From positions 3,141-67,140 of the forward strand of contig CAYLYX010000016.1 in assembly GCA_964387945.1 (NCBI GenBank): a stretch of DNA of 64,000 nucleotides. The letters are read 5' to 3'. Made by a program: the position numbers and the translations under genes. The notes beneath the pieces are model-generated. The model did not search any database and was not told where the DNA came from. It was given only the letters and a program-made list of their open reading frames with translations. The first letter of the stretch is position 1, and every line of letters starts with the position of its first letter. Positions 48,947 to 58,337 of this stretch are shown here, one piece after another. Origin of the DNA: Parvicella sp964387945 (GTDB lineage Bacteria > Bacteroidota > Bacteroidia > Flavobacteriales_D > Parvicellaceae).

Positions 48947-50512
48947 TTACTTCAAGGTTAATGTTCCAAGTTTTTTTGTTTTTGCCCCACGTTGAGTAAA
49001 GATAAACATTTGGTTGTCGCCAAACTCTTCGCACAATTTGGGAACGATAAATGTCTCTTCTTGACGGTTATCAATGAGGATCTCTTCTACAACTTCTCCA
49101 TCTGGCTCTACCGTGACGAACAAGGTTAGATAGGCTTTTTTCTCTTTTTTGGTGAGCTCTTTTCTTTCTGCTTTTTCATAAACGTGCTGTGCACGCATAT
49201 TATAGATCATGTGGAGTTTATCCTGATCAATCATCAGTGCATAACTGGACATAAAGCCGCCATCATTGGTTGAGTGCTGGTACTTGTCTATTTTGGTCGT
49301 CCAGTTAATCTTACCATCTTTACTAATGTCTACGATAATGATGTCGTTGTAGTAGTAGTGGTAGGTAGTTGTAGTTCTTGTGTTACCGTTGGCATCCGTT
49401 GTCGTTGTAGTAGTTACGCGAACATAGTACTGCTCGGCTAACAAGGTGACGCCACCATCGGAATGAATGATGAAGTCTCTTAAATCAAATTCATAGGCTT
49501 CAATGGCTTTATCTTTCTTTGCTGCTTTTTTCTTTGCTTTTTCCTGCTGCTTCTCTGTGAGATCCTGAATCAAGAAATCATCTTCAAAGTCTTTATAAGT
49601 CGACTTTAATACTTTTTGCGATTTGCTATCAATCAAGATATAAAAAGTACCTCGAATACTGCTTGTTCCTTTTTCTGAATAGAACCCGGCACAGGCGATG
49701 TTGTCATCCGCAAAACCAAACGTAATGTCAGTGATGAATTTATTTTCCAGCGAAATCTCATAGTCCTTATAATCTAACCCTTTATTTTTGTAAGAAAGGA
49801 TGTGATATTTGTAATTTGGAGCCCTTTTTACACGGTCTTCTTTAGCCGCATATTCTCTTCCAAGAACATAGGCATTGCCATGATCATCCACTTCAAAGTT
49901 GGTAACGGCAAAAAGTGATTCATTATAGGAAAGCTCAATATCTTTTTGCCAGATTTTGTCCAGATTTTCATCCAATACCAAAAACCCAAATTTTTCGGGG
50001 GCTTCTTTATCCTCAAACGGAATATTGTAGTACAGCATGAGCTTAGAGCTGTCTTGTGAAATGTCATAGCTAAAGTCTCCCGATTTGCGCTTTTTCAGAT
50101 AATCTAACGAAACTAACTTTTCCCAATCAGATTGCTTTCCGCTTGTAGTAATTGTTGAATAATAGAGTGAATTGGTTTTTTCTTTCTTATTCAACATGCT
50201 TCCTAAGATGATAAAACTATCATCAAAGGCTACTAATCCTTCATAGACCAACGCATCTCCATTCATTTTTTCACTCACTGGATAAACATTTGTCGTATTA
50301 AGATTTCTATCGATGACTTCGATCATGGTTTCACCTTTTACAAACTTTAGGACGTAGATGAGATCTCCTTCTGTTTTAAGAACTTTGGAATAAACCGTTT
50401 TTTTGCTTTTAAAAGCTTCTCCCCAAGTTACAGATACCTTGTCCGTTTGTGGAAGTTGAGCTACTGCAAATGAAGCAGTAAGTGTGAGCAATAGAAATAA
50501 TGTTTTTTTCAT
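48947..50512 (-). CDS. Large secreted protein of unknown function
   Basis: 521 residues with a signal peptide (KKTLFLLLTLTASFAVAQ). The body is beta-rich, with repeated 'I.V.D...K..W' strands ('IIVDISKDGKINWTTKIDKYQ') typical of propeller-like proteins, plus a Lys-rich loop (EKQQEKAKKKAAKKDKAIEAYEF) and a Thr-rich stretch (TTTTTDANGNTRTTTTYHYYY). It resembles in style the protein at 1859-3298. Upstream lies an LRR gene 9 bp away, so they may be co-transcribed. Function not recognised. Confidence 0.7.
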   Translation of the reverse strand: MKKTLFLLLTLTASFAVAQLPQTDKVSVTWGEAFKSKKTVYSKVLKTEGDLIYVLKFVKGETMIEVIDRNLNTTNVYPVSEKMNGDALVYEGLVAFDDSFIILGSMLNKKEKTNSLYYSTITTSGKQSDWEKLVSLDYLKKRKSGDFSYDISQDSSKLMLYYNIPFEDKEAPEKFGFLVLDENLDKIWQKDIELSYNESLFAVTNFEVDDHGNAYVLGREYAAKEDRVKRAPNYKYHILSYKNKGLDYKDYEISLENKFITDITFGFADDNIACAGFYSEKGTSSIRGTFYILIDSKSQKVLKSTYKDFEDDFLIQDLTEKQQEKAKKKAAKKDKAIEAYEFDLRDFIIHSDGGVTLLAEQYYVRVTTTTTTDANGNTRTTTTYHYYYNDIIIVDISKDGKINWTTKIDKYQHSTNDGGFMSSYALMIDQDKLHMIYNMRAQHVYEKAERKELTKKEKKAYLTLFVTVEPDGEVVEEILIDNRQEETFIVPKLCEEFGDNQMFIFTQRGAKTKKLGTLTLK

Positions 50513-50521
50513 TTGTTGACT

Positions 50522-51109
50522 TTAGTTGCTACAATTGCAGCTATTTGAAAAGTGAACTTTCGTATTGGGCAGCAATTTACTAATTCGTTCCATTTCTTCT
50601 TCAGAAAATTGTATAACTCTTAAGTCAAAAACTTTTAGATTAGTGAGTTCAGACATACTATCTGGTATTTCGTACAGGTTGTTACTCCACATATCTAACA
50701 CCTCCAACTTTTGTAAGTTTTTGATATCGAAGGGAATACCGTACACATCGTTTTGACTGATAGTAATTTTTTTGAGGTGAGTCAATTCTACCAGAACAAT
50801 CGGAAAGGTTTTAAAGTAATTTTTATCGAGGTTCACTTCTTCCAAGTAGGTAAGGGCGTTCAACGATGCAGGTAGTTCGCTTAACTTGTTTTTAGACAAA
50901 TCCAGTACTCTGAGGTTCGTCATTTTTGCAATGACTTCTGGCACAACTTTCAGTTTATTCTTACTCAGGTCAAGAATATAAACCTCCTCAGGTTGTTGCA
51001 TGGCTTCTTCAATAGACTTGTACACTTTGCACGTATCCAAATCTACCGCTGACTGACTTTTTGCCGAAATAGTCAGAATTGCAGCGAAACAAAACACTAA
51101 AAACTTCAT
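50522..51109 (-). CDS. Secreted leucine-rich-repeat protein
   Basis: 195 residues. A signal peptide (MKFLVFCFAAILTISAKSQ) is followed by about six LRRs of 23 residues with the pattern 'L..L..LDLSKNKLSELP'. Clear units are 'MTNLRVLDLSKNKLSELPA', 'LTYLEEVNLDKNYFKTFPI', 'LTHLKKITISQNDVYGIPF' and 'LQKLEVLDMWSNNLYEIPD'. A C-terminal Cys pair (SNSCNCSN) ends the protein. Likely a protein-binding surface. The ATG at 51130 would add seven residues; the later ATG gives a cleaner signal peptide. Confidence 0.85.
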   Translation of the reverse strand: MKFLVFCFAAILTISAKSQSAVDLDTCKVYKSIEEAMQQPEEVYILDLSKNKLKVVPEVIAKMTNLRVLDLSKNKLSELPASLNALTYLEEVNLDKNYFKTFPIVLVELTHLKKITISQNDVYGIPFDIKNLQKLEVLDMWSNNLYEIPDSMSELTNLKVFDLRVIQFSEEEMERISKLLPNTKVHFSNSCNCSN

Positions 51110-51154
51110 ATGTACTAAAGGTAATCTCATCGTTCAAAATCCACAAATGTCATG

Positions 51155-52360
51155 CTAAATATTTTGTGAAACGACCCAGCCCCCTGTCCAAGCGGCTTGA
51201 AAGTTGAATCCTCCTGTTAATGCATCTATGTTTAATACTTCACCCACAAAGAATAGATTGGGGTGCAACTTGCTTTCAAATTTTGTAAAATCAACTTGTT
51301 TCAAGTCTACGCCACCACATGTCACAAACTCTTCTTTGTTGGTGCTCTTACCATGAATACTGATTGTAGAGTTTTTTATTGCTTCGGTGAGTCTGTTTTT
51401 CTCCTTTTTTCCCAATTCCGCCCATATCTTTTGCTCCGAAATTTGACAAAACAAGAGTAATGAATGCCAGAAGCGCTTAGGAATGTCAAAAAGAGGAGTG
51501 TTTTGAAGTGTCTTTTTGGGATTCTCTTCGCGCATTTGCTCAAAAGTGTCTTCCACCATTTCACGCTCAGAATGGAAAGCCCAGTCCACCTGAATTTGGA
51601 ATTGGTAGCCTTTGTCGTGCAGGTGTCTTGCTCCCACAGAAGACAACTTTAAGATGCCAGGGCCGCTTAACCCCCAATGGGTTACCAGCACAGATCCCAT
51701 TTCCTGAAGCTTTGTTCCAGAGATTTTTACCGCTGCGTTTTTGACGACTAACCCGCTAAGATTTCTGAAACGTGTGTCCTTTGTGTTAAAGGTAAATAGT
51801 GAAGGAATGGGTTCAATAATCCGGTAGCCCAGCTCGCTTAGTTCTTTCCAAACCTGCTGACTGTTTCCTCCTGTTGCTATCACTAGCTTATCAAACCTTT
51901 CGGTTGCGCCATTGATATCAATAGACCATCCTTTTTCCAAGGGAGTAATGCATGTTACGGTAGCACCTGTTCTCACTGCAATGGCTAATTTTTGAACCTC
52001 ACGTTGCAAGCAGTCAATGATGCTTTGAGAATCGTTTGATACTGGAAAAACCCGATTGTCTTCCTCTATTTTTAAAGAGACACCTCTGCTTTCGAACCAC
52101 TCCATGGTGTCTCCAGTCATAAAAGAATGAAAAGGACCAAGCAGTTCCTTCTGTCCCCTCGGGTAGAATTTTACAAGTTCTTTGGGCTCAAAACAAGCAT
52201 GGGTCACGTTGCAACGACCACCACCGCTTATTTTAACTTTGCCGAGAACGTTTTTACCCTTTTCGAATAGTGTGATAGCGTAATCGGGATTTTTCTCTGC
52301 TGTGTTGATGGCTGTAAAATATCCTCCAGCTCCTCCTCCTATAATGGCAATTTTGGTCAT
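51155..52360 (-). CDS. BaiN/HI0933-family flavoprotein
   Basis: 401 residues. FAD motif IAIIGGGAGGYFTAINTAEKNPDYAITLFEKG; the HI0933 signature 'GKVKISGGGRCNVTHACFEPKELVKFYPRG'; second FAD contact 'LVIATGGNSQQ'; C-terminal 'TCGGVDLKQVDF' and 'LFFVGEVLNIDALTGGFNFQAAW'. Family members reduce or oxidise diverse substrates (BaiN acts on bile acids); the physiological role here is unknown. It overlaps the upstream gene by ATGA. Confidence 0.92.
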   Translation of the reverse strand: MTKIAIIGGGAGGYFTAINTAEKNPDYAITLFEKGKNVLGKVKISGGGRCNVTHACFEPKELVKFYPRGQKELLGPFHSFMTGDTMEWFESRGVSLKIEEDNRVFPVSNDSQSIIDCLQREVQKLAIAVRTGATVTCITPLEKGWSIDINGATERFDKLVIATGGNSQQVWKELSELGYRIIEPIPSLFTFNTKDTRFRNLSGLVVKNAAVKISGTKLQEMGSVLVTHWGLSGPGILKLSSVGARHLHDKGYQFQIQVDWAFHSEREMVEDTFEQMREENPKKTLQNTPLFDIPKRFWHSLLLFCQISEQKIWAELGKKEKNRLTEAIKNSTISIHGKSTNKEEFVTCGGVDLKQVDFTKFESKLHPNLFFVGEVLNIDALTGGFNFQAAWTGGWVVSQNI

Positions 52361-53148
52361 TTTTTCAGATTAATAACATCACCTGTTGTATTGTCATAAT
52401 TGAGGTAATATAGACCTTTATGTAAGTCAGAAATATCAACTATGGAGTCATGCCCTCTTTTTACGAGGTTACCAGGGGTGTCATATAGCTCAAAAAGAGT
52501 TTCGGAACTAAATACAATAGCTCGTTTTTTGAAGTTGTAAGTTATTTTAGGACTGTTAGAGGTTTTGGTCGTATTTGGACTTAAACACGGTTTGCCGCTG
52601 AAGTCATTTTGTTTCACTCTAAACTTGTTAATGCCTTGGTGCAGTTTTACAGGGTAAGAATAGTGATTATCATCTTCATTTGGACCAAGTCCTTCTATTG
52701 TTCCAACTTGTATCCATTTGTTCCATCGATATTGTTCAATAATAAATAGCATTGGAGATTCCTCATTTCTTGTATACCAATGCAGAGAGTCTTTTATTAT
52801 CTCAATTTTAGAAGTTTGAAAAGTACATTTTCTGTGAATAGGTTCTGGGTTCAGAATTTTTGGTAGGCAATCGGTTTTGTGAATGATTTTTACGACTACT
52901 CTATCTTGGAGCTTAAGGCCTATATTCGATAGGTCTATTTCAAAAGCACCAGCATTTATTTTGCCAATAGTTATAGTATCATTAACGGTAACTCTTGTAA
53001 CGCAAAAGTCGATACCATTACCTGTATATGGGTTTTGAACGTACAAATTCTTGCCAAGATATCGTCCTTCATGCACAATACTCGCTTCTTGCTGGCTAAG
53101 AGCCATTGTGCAGCATAAAAGTGCCCATATCGTCAATGCCAATTTCAT
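52357..53148 (-). CDS. Secreted protein with T9SS-like C-terminal strand
   Basis: 263 residues. Signal peptide (LALTIWALLCCTMALS), a beta-rich body without known motif, and a C-terminal region 'TLFELYDTPGNLVKRGHDSIVDISDLHKGLYYLNYDNTTGDVINLKK' that resembles the type IX secretion sorting domain ('...L..G.YyL.y.n..g....k..k'). It is coupled to the flavoprotein gene by an ATGA overlap. Function unknown. Confidence 0.7.
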   Translation of the reverse strand: MKLALTIWALLCCTMALSQQEASIVHEGRYLGKNLYVQNPYTGNGIDFCVTRVTVNDTITIGKINAGAFEIDLSNIGLKLQDRVVVKIIHKTDCLPKILNPEPIHRKCTFQTSKIEIIKDSLHWYTRNEESPMLFIIEQYRWNKWIQVGTIEGLGPNEDDNHYSYPVKLHQGINKFRVKQNDFSGKPCLSPNTTKTSNSPKITYNFKKRAIVFSSETLFELYDTPGNLVKRGHDSIVDISDLHKGLYYLNYDNTTGDVINLKK

Positions 53149-53169
53149 ATCAATAGTTATTCAAATACC

Positions 53170-53290
53170 TTACCAACTACTTGATGATCCTCCACCACCA
53201 AAGCTTCCGCCACCAAATGACCCGCCACCAGAGCCACCAAATGACCCACCACCAGAGCTACTAAATGAACCTCCTCCAGAAGAGCTACTT
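53170..53290. repeat. Low-complexity Gly/Ser coding repeat
   Basis: The 3' end of the TPM gene encodes repeated GGGSFGG and SSSGGGSF units from near-repetitive DNA, with likely length variation between strains. Confidence 0.7.
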
Positions 53291-54723
53291 GATGATCGTG
53301 TTTTTCGAGGGATGGTATACCTTGTAATGCTTTGATGACCACAATTGGCGCAGGCCTTCTTTTTTTCACCAGTTCCTGAAGAGGAATAGGTAGCCGAAGA
53401 AATGGTTTTGTCATAAACTAAATACCAGGTTTTGAATTTACACCTACTGCAGGTACTGTACTTACTAAACCATGTGGTGTATTTTAAGATCAGTATGTCT
53501 CCAGGCTCATCCGTAATCCAAACATCGTAGTCGACAGACTTCACTTTTTCTTCAGAAACTTGCCCTTTCTTTAAGAATTCGTCATCGTCTTTTTCGGAGA
53601 GTTTGCGCATCTCCAGTCCCGTTTTTTTGCTGAAACGAACTCTGTTTCTCCAGCTTTCCAATAGGTTTTCTACAAATAAATCGGTGATGAACATGGGAAA
53701 TGGAAAAACATAGGCAAAGACATCTAATTTGAAGACTTTGAGCGTGTGGAACTTGTTGTAAGGATCTTTGATGAACAAGGTAAGTGTATAGGTAAACAGA
53801 AACGCTCCAAAAATTACACCTGCACCAATTAGGTAGAAGAAAACGATGGCGTGATAACCATAGAGGTGCAGCCCATATAGAGGAACACCCACCACACAGG
53901 TAATTAAAATTCCGTATGGCCAGATTTTATCCGTTTCGTTTTTTGCAACGATAAATGCATTTACCGTAATTCCTATAAAACCAAGTATCACCGCTCCGTC
54001 ACGAATAATGTCTGCAGTGTACGATTCTTTTAAGAAAACGAAATAGGCAATGAGTGCTACTGCAATGGCTGCTGCCACAATAATAAGATTGGTTAAAACG
54101 GTCTTTAAGGTTGGACTCAAAATAATGGTGAGTAGAATTAAAATACCTGCAACAGCCATAGAGATATACTCCCAGATGATCAGGTTTTTCTGTTTTTCCT
54201 GAGTTCTTTCCACATATTCAGGCACATTATCTTCCATCACAATGGCTTCAATCACTTCAACTGCGGCAATGAGGCCTTTACCGTATTGTTCCAGTTTGAA
54301 GTAAGGTTTTAGTTCCTCAACCTGAATTTCTTGGGTGAGTAGAGCGGGGATGTATTGCTCGGTTTCATATCCTGTAGCAATAGCCATATTTCGATCTTGA
54401 ATAGCCGCCAGGATAATAATTCCTCGATCTCCTTTTCCAACTTCCCACAAATTTCCCAAATCTGTTGCGAAAGGATGAGGAGCTTTCTCTCCAATCGAGT
54501 TAACGATAATCACGGCAATTTCAAATCCCTTTTCATCCCTTAATCGCGTGATGATGGTGTCGAGCTTGGCTTCTTCATCAGGTAATAAAAAGTCATCGGG
54601 GTCAGATACAAATCCATCTCCATGATCCTTGGGATTTGGAATGTCTGAAGGTGAGTAATAGACCTGAGCGAAGCTATTGGTAATGACAGTTAGAAATAAA
54701 ACGAGGGTAAGTACTCTTTTCAT
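53170..54723 (-). CDS. TPM-domain membrane protein with zinc-ribbon and Gly/Ser-rich tail
   Basis: 517 residues. Signal peptide, then a TPM domain (about 30-165): 'DDFLLPDEEAKLDTIITRLRDEKGFEIAVIIVNS', 'GNLWEVGKGDRGIIILAAIQDRNMAIATGYETEQYIPALL'. Several membrane helices follow (about 185-330), then a cytoplasmic-style zinc-ribbon pair (CSRCKFKTW, CANCGHQS) and a low-complexity tail of Ser and Gly runs ending in SSSSW. TPM domains are found in photosystem repair and envelope proteins; the YgcG-like layout with membrane helices and a glycine-rich tail is common in bacteria and of unclear function. Confidence 0.85.
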   Translation of the reverse strand: MKRVLTLVLFLTVITNSFAQVYYSPSDIPNPKDHGDGFVSDPDDFLLPDEEAKLDTIITRLRDEKGFEIAVIIVNSIGEKAPHPFATDLGNLWEVGKGDRGIIILAAIQDRNMAIATGYETEQYIPALLTQEIQVEELKPYFKLEQYGKGLIAAVEVIEAIVMEDNVPEYVERTQEKQKNLIIWEYISMAVAGILILLTIILSPTLKTVLTNLIIVAAAIAVALIAYFVFLKESYTADIIRDGAVILGFIGITVNAFIVAKNETDKIWPYGILITCVVGVPLYGLHLYGYHAIVFFYLIGAGVIFGAFLFTYTLTLFIKDPYNKFHTLKVFKLDVFAYVFPFPMFITDLFVENLLESWRNRVRFSKKTGLEMRKLSEKDDDEFLKKGQVSEEKVKSVDYDVWITDEPGDILILKYTTWFSKYSTCSRCKFKTWYLVYDKTISSATYSSSGTGEKKKACANCGHQSITRYTIPRKTRSSSSSSGGGSFSSSGGGSFGGSGGGSFGGGSFGGGGSSSSW

Positions 54724-54731
54724 GTTGGCAA

Positions 54732-55649
54732 TTATAATTTGTCGGTTTTCAAACCACCTTCTTGGATGGCATCGTTATAATGTTTGCGTTCTGTTTTAAT
54801 TTTAGTTTGCGCTTCTTCCAGCAGAACTCTAAGATCATTCAGCAGGTCGGAAGGGTTTTCGTTACTTTTTCGATAAACAATTCCGGAGAGCAAATCCCCC
54901 AATTCAGTATGTAGCTCATATTGTTCTTTGAGTTCGCTGGCGTCCTGAATTTTAACTTTCAACTCTTTGATGGCGAGGTCATTACTTTGGTCTTTTTCAT
55001 TGTCGGTAAGAATGGCTTGCACTTTGGGAATAAGTGCTTCCTGCGTTTCAAATGCACTTTCCATTTGTTTTTCGATGTTTTCCAATTGACCTGTGCTTTC
55101 CTCGGTAGCAGCGTCATTCATGATGAAGTAGACGCCAGCAAAAAAAATCAATCCAGCCACGATAATACCCAGAATAATGGCCAACTTCTTGTTGGGATTC
55201 TTTTTCTTATCCCTATTGGCCAGTCGTGTTTTGCTGCTAACGGATGACATCACCTCTAGGGCATTCTTATCATTCGGCTCTTTGTCGAGCGTTACTTCTG
55301 CTTGTTGTTTTGCCCTTCTCAGGTAAGAATCATCTTCTTCGTTGATGGCTAAGAGTAAATAAGATTTTGCCTGTAAACCACGAGCGCCATTGATGTAAGG
55401 GTTAAGAAGTAGTGCATCTTGAGCCGTTTTTAAACATTCTCGGTAGCTCTTGTGTTGCATGTGCGAACGGGCTAGTGAAAGCTTCTCATCTGCTTCTCGC
55501 ATCACATAATCCCATCCTTCATCCGTCATGCCGAGTTCTAGGCTGATTTCTTTCAGTTCTTCTTTCGAAATGTCGATTTCCCCTTCTAAAATGCCCATTT
55601 GCTTCACACTGAGCATATGTTTTTGGGTAATATCATCGTATGTATCCAT
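54732..55649 (-). CDS. Membrane protein with helical-repeat N-terminus
   Basis: About 305 residues from the ATG at 55649 (a GTG at 55667 would give six more). The N-terminal part looks TPR-like: 'SLARSHMQHKSYRECLKTAQDALLLNPYINGARGLQAKSYLLLAINEEDDSYLRRAKQQAEVTLDKEPNDKNALEVMS'. A basic stretch (KKKNPNKK) precedes a single membrane helix 'LAIILGIIVAGLIFFAGVYFIM', and a coiled-coil acidic domain follows. It sits 8 bp before the TPM gene. Function unknown. Confidence 0.72.
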   Translation of the reverse strand: MDTYDDITQKHMLSVKQMGILEGEIDISKEELKEISLELGMTDEGWDYVMREADEKLSLARSHMQHKSYRECLKTAQDALLLNPYINGARGLQAKSYLLLAINEEDDSYLRRAKQQAEVTLDKEPNDKNALEVMSSVSSKTRLANRDKKKNPNKKLAIILGIIVAGLIFFAGVYFIMNDAATEESTGQLENIEKQMESAFETQEALIPKVQAILTDNEKDQSNDLAIKELKVKIQDASELKEQYELHTELGDLLSGIVYRKSNENPSDLLNDLRVLLEEAQTKIKTERKHYNDAIQEGGLKTDKL

Positions 55650-55695
55650 TGCTGTGGTTTTAGCCACTACAATACTAAGAAAAATAGGTGAATTA

Positions 55696-57066
55696 TCAGT
55701 GCCTCCTTGATTGCGTCTTGATTTCTTCGATTAATGTAGATTGCGCCTGTTCGAAGTTTTCTATGTTCACATAGTTACCCCCTCCATCCTGAGATAGCTG
55801 TCTCATGCTCTCCATGTGAAATTCACGATTTTTGATTCCTATGACCGAAATCGTGACGCCCTTTTTATGGTATTTCCGAGCGAGTTTGTTGACGTTTTCT
55901 TCTCCCATATTAAAAACACCATCTGTTGCCATGATGATCTGATTATTGCCATCTGGAATTTCGGCATTGCACGCTTTGGTATACGCCAATTTCATACCTT
56001 CACCTCCGGCAGTCATTCCTTTGGGTTTTAAACTTTGTATGATGCTAATGAGGGTATCGGAATCTTCGACCGATGTAGTTTCCAAGATGACCTCTGCGTT
56101 GCTGGCGTATGCTACCAGCGTTATTTTGTCAATTGGTCGAAGGATTTTCGTGAGTTCAATCATACTCGCTTTCAAAAGGTCGATTTTACCGCCAAAATTC
56201 ATGGAAGAGGAAACATCAACTAAGAAAACAATATTATTTGGTCGATAATCCGCTAAAGGGAAGTCGGGATATTCTTCCACATAGTTTTCATCAGTAAGTG
56301 TGTCGGCTTCAACAACCTCAACTTCTTCTGGTTTTTCAATTTCCTCAGGTTCGGTTGATTCCTCAACTTCAATGTCTGGAACGTCAGCGAGAAGTTCCTC
56401 TTTTCTTTTTAATGGAATGATAACCAGATTGTTTTTTCGATTGATGTAAGTGCCCATTTCATTAGAGTTGTACTCTTCATGGTTGGCAATGAAGTAGTAA
56501 TACCCAAGTTCTTGTTTTTGGGTGTGTTGTCCTTTTCTGTTGGTGGTGATCGTTTCGGTTTTAACCCCATTTCTGACAAAGATCACTGTTGCATCTTCTA
56601 TCGGGTCATTAGTTTGCTCATCCACTACCATCACGGTAAAATCATGTTCTAAGGAGGTGTTGATGTTTTGTTGTTGGAAGCTCGGACACGCTATGGCATT
56701 GGATTGGGGTACTTCTTCGCAATAGCCATGTAGTTTAAGGATAACAGGTTCTTCCAGATGACTGAAATGAACAGGAAGTTTTTCGTGAATAATACCCTTT
56801 TTATCAGGAGTGAATAAGATTCGGATGTATACGGTGCTGTCTGGTAAGAGCGTTTTAGAACTGTAATGGATTTGGAAACGTTTGTCTGCATCTGTCCTGA
56901 AGATAAATATTTTTTCATTGCCTATGTTCTTAACCGGAATATCCGCATAGTCTGAACCTGCCGCAGTTATTACGCCAAGATCAAAAGGGTTATCCCCAAA
57001 TTCGATTTGACTCCAACTGGATAGCACAAACCATTGAAGAAAAAACAACAAAACAACACTCCGCAT
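55696..57066 (-). CDS. Secreted VWA-domain protein
   Basis: 456 residues. Signal peptide (SVVLLFFLQWFVLSSWSQ); an N-terminal beta domain of about 120 residues ('NIGNEKIFIFRTDADKRFQIHYSSKTLLPDSTVYIRILFTPD', resembling an ASPM-SPD2-Hydin/abnormal spindle-type strand set); a carboxypeptidase-regulatory-like stretch ('VMVVDEQTNDPIEDATVIFVRNGVKTETITTNRKGQHTQ'); then a VWA domain with MIDAS 'FLVDVSSSMNFGGKIDLLKASM', 'KPKGMTAGGEGMKLAYTKA' and 'IIMATDGVFNMG'. Acidic linker PEEIEKPEEVEVVEAD. Likely an extracytoplasmic adhesion or scaffold protein. Confidence 0.85.
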   Translation of the reverse strand: MRSVVLLFFLQWFVLSSWSQIEFGDNPFDLGVITAAGSDYADIPVKNIGNEKIFIFRTDADKRFQIHYSSKTLLPDSTVYIRILFTPDKKGIIHEKLPVHFSHLEEPVILKLHGYCEEVPQSNAIACPSFQQQNINTSLEHDFTVMVVDEQTNDPIEDATVIFVRNGVKTETITTNRKGQHTQKQELGYYYFIANHEEYNSNEMGTYINRKNNLVIIPLKRKEELLADVPDIEVEESTEPEEIEKPEEVEVVEADTLTDENYVEEYPDFPLADYRPNNIVFLVDVSSSMNFGGKIDLLKASMIELTKILRPIDKITLVAYASNAEVILETTSVEDSDTLISIIQSLKPKGMTAGGEGMKLAYTKACNAEIPDGNNQIIMATDGVFNMGEENVNKLARKYHKKGVTISVIGIKNREFHMESMRQLSQDGGGNYVNIENFEQAQSTLIEEIKTQSRRH

Positions 57067-57203
57067 AACCTCATATACGTATAACTTGAAATAAGGTTTT
57101 CAAACCACGCAGTTAATCAATTATCAAGAAAACATTACCAGTAGTAGAAATCATTCATAATTTGGGAGATATGTAGTATATTCGCACTCTTATCAGATTA
57201 AGA

Positions 57204-58337
57204 ATGGGTAAATTACACATGGTTGACCTGATCGGTCAATACAATAAGATTCAAAAAGAAGTGGATGAGGCGGTGATCAATGTGATTCGTTCATCAGCTT
57301 ACATCAACGGCCCAGAGGTCAAAGCGTTTCAGCAAGAATTAGAAGGATATTTAGGAGCCAACCACGTTATTCCATGCGCAAATGGAACAGACGCGTTGCA
57401 AGTTGCTATGATGGCATTAGGTTTACAGCCGGGAGATGAGGTGATTACTGCCTCTTTTACTTATGTAGCTACAGCTGAGGTAATTGCATTGCTTAAGTTG
57501 AAGCCAGTGCTAGTAGATGTAGACCCTGTAACATTTAACATTGACGTGAATGCATTGGAGGAGGCAATAACTCCCAAAACCAAGGCAATCGTTCCTGTGC
57601 ACTTGTTTGGGCAATGTGCGGATATGGAAAAAATCATGGAAGTGGCTGATAAACACAATCTTTTTGTGATAGAAGACACAGCTCAGGCAATTGGAGCCGA
57701 TTATACTTTTTCGGATGGAACGGTAAAGAAAGCCGGAACCATCGGAACGATAGGCTGCACTTCGTTTTTTCCTTCAAAAAACTTAGGTTGTTTCGGAGAT
57801 GGAGGTGCCATTTTTTGTAACGATGATGAGTTAGCTGCTACGATCAGACAGGTTGCAAATCACGGACAGAGTAGGCAATATGTGCATGACCGTGTTGGTG
57901 TAAATTCGAGACTAGACAGTATTCAAGCAGCGGTGCTAAGAATCAAACTTCGCCACTTAGATGCATATAATAAGGCAAGGAAAGAAGCTGCAGATTATTA
58001 CAACGAGCAACTGGCATGCAATGAATTGGTGGTGCCGGAAACAGCATCCAATAGTTCGCACGTATTTCATCAGTACACATTGAAGTGTAAAGGTATTGAT
58101 AGGGATGAGTTAAAGGCCTATTTGAATGAAAGAGATATACCTTGCATGATATATTATCCTATTCCCTTGCATCATCAACAAGCGTATCGACAAGAGCAAT
58201 CTACAGATGAGGATTATCCAATTACGCTAGAATTGTGTAAAACGGTTATTTCACTTCCTATCCATACAGAAATGACGAGAGAAGGTCAGGATGTGGTTAT
58301 TGATGGAATTAAAGAATTTTTAAATAGTAAAAGATGA
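57204..58337 (+). CDS. DegT/DnrJ/EryC1/StrS aminotransferase (WbpE-like)
   Basis: 377-residue PLP-dependent sugar aminotransferase. Signatures: 'NGPEVKAFQQELEGYLGANHVIPCANGTDALQVAMMALGL', 'VIEDTAQAIGA', and the PLP lysine in TSFFPSKNLGCFGDGG (K192), typical of WbpE/WlbC/VioA-type enzymes. It is the first gene of the polysaccharide cluster and overlaps ugd (ATGA). With the acetyltransferase, Gfo-type oxidoreductase and dehydrogenase downstream it fits UDP-GlcNAc(3NH2)A formation. No strong TAnnTTTG box is seen; TATATTCG occurs about 25 bp upstream. Confidence 0.92.
   Translation: MGKLHMVDLIGQYNKIQKEVDEAVINVIRSSAYINGPEVKAFQQELEGYLGANHVIPCANGTDALQVAMMALGLQPGDEVITASFTYVATAEVIALLKLKPVLVDVDPVTFNIDVNALEEAITPKTKAIVPVHLFGQCADMEKIMEVADKHNLFVIEDTAQAIGADYTFSDGTVKKAGTIGTIGCTSFFPSKNLGCFGDGGAIFCNDDELAATIRQVANHGQSRQYVHDRVGVNSRLDSIQAAVLRIKLRHLDAYNKARKEAADYYNEQLACNELVVPETASNSSHVFHQYTLKCKGIDRDELKAYLNERDIPCMIYYPIPLHHQQAYRQEQSTDEDYPITLELCKTVISLPIHTEMTREGQDVVIDGIKEFLNSKR

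Noticed and set aside
53051..53335. Proline-rich plus-strand frame over the TPM gene
   Set aside because: It is the antisense of the Gly/Ser-rich tail. The proline repeats are a by-product.
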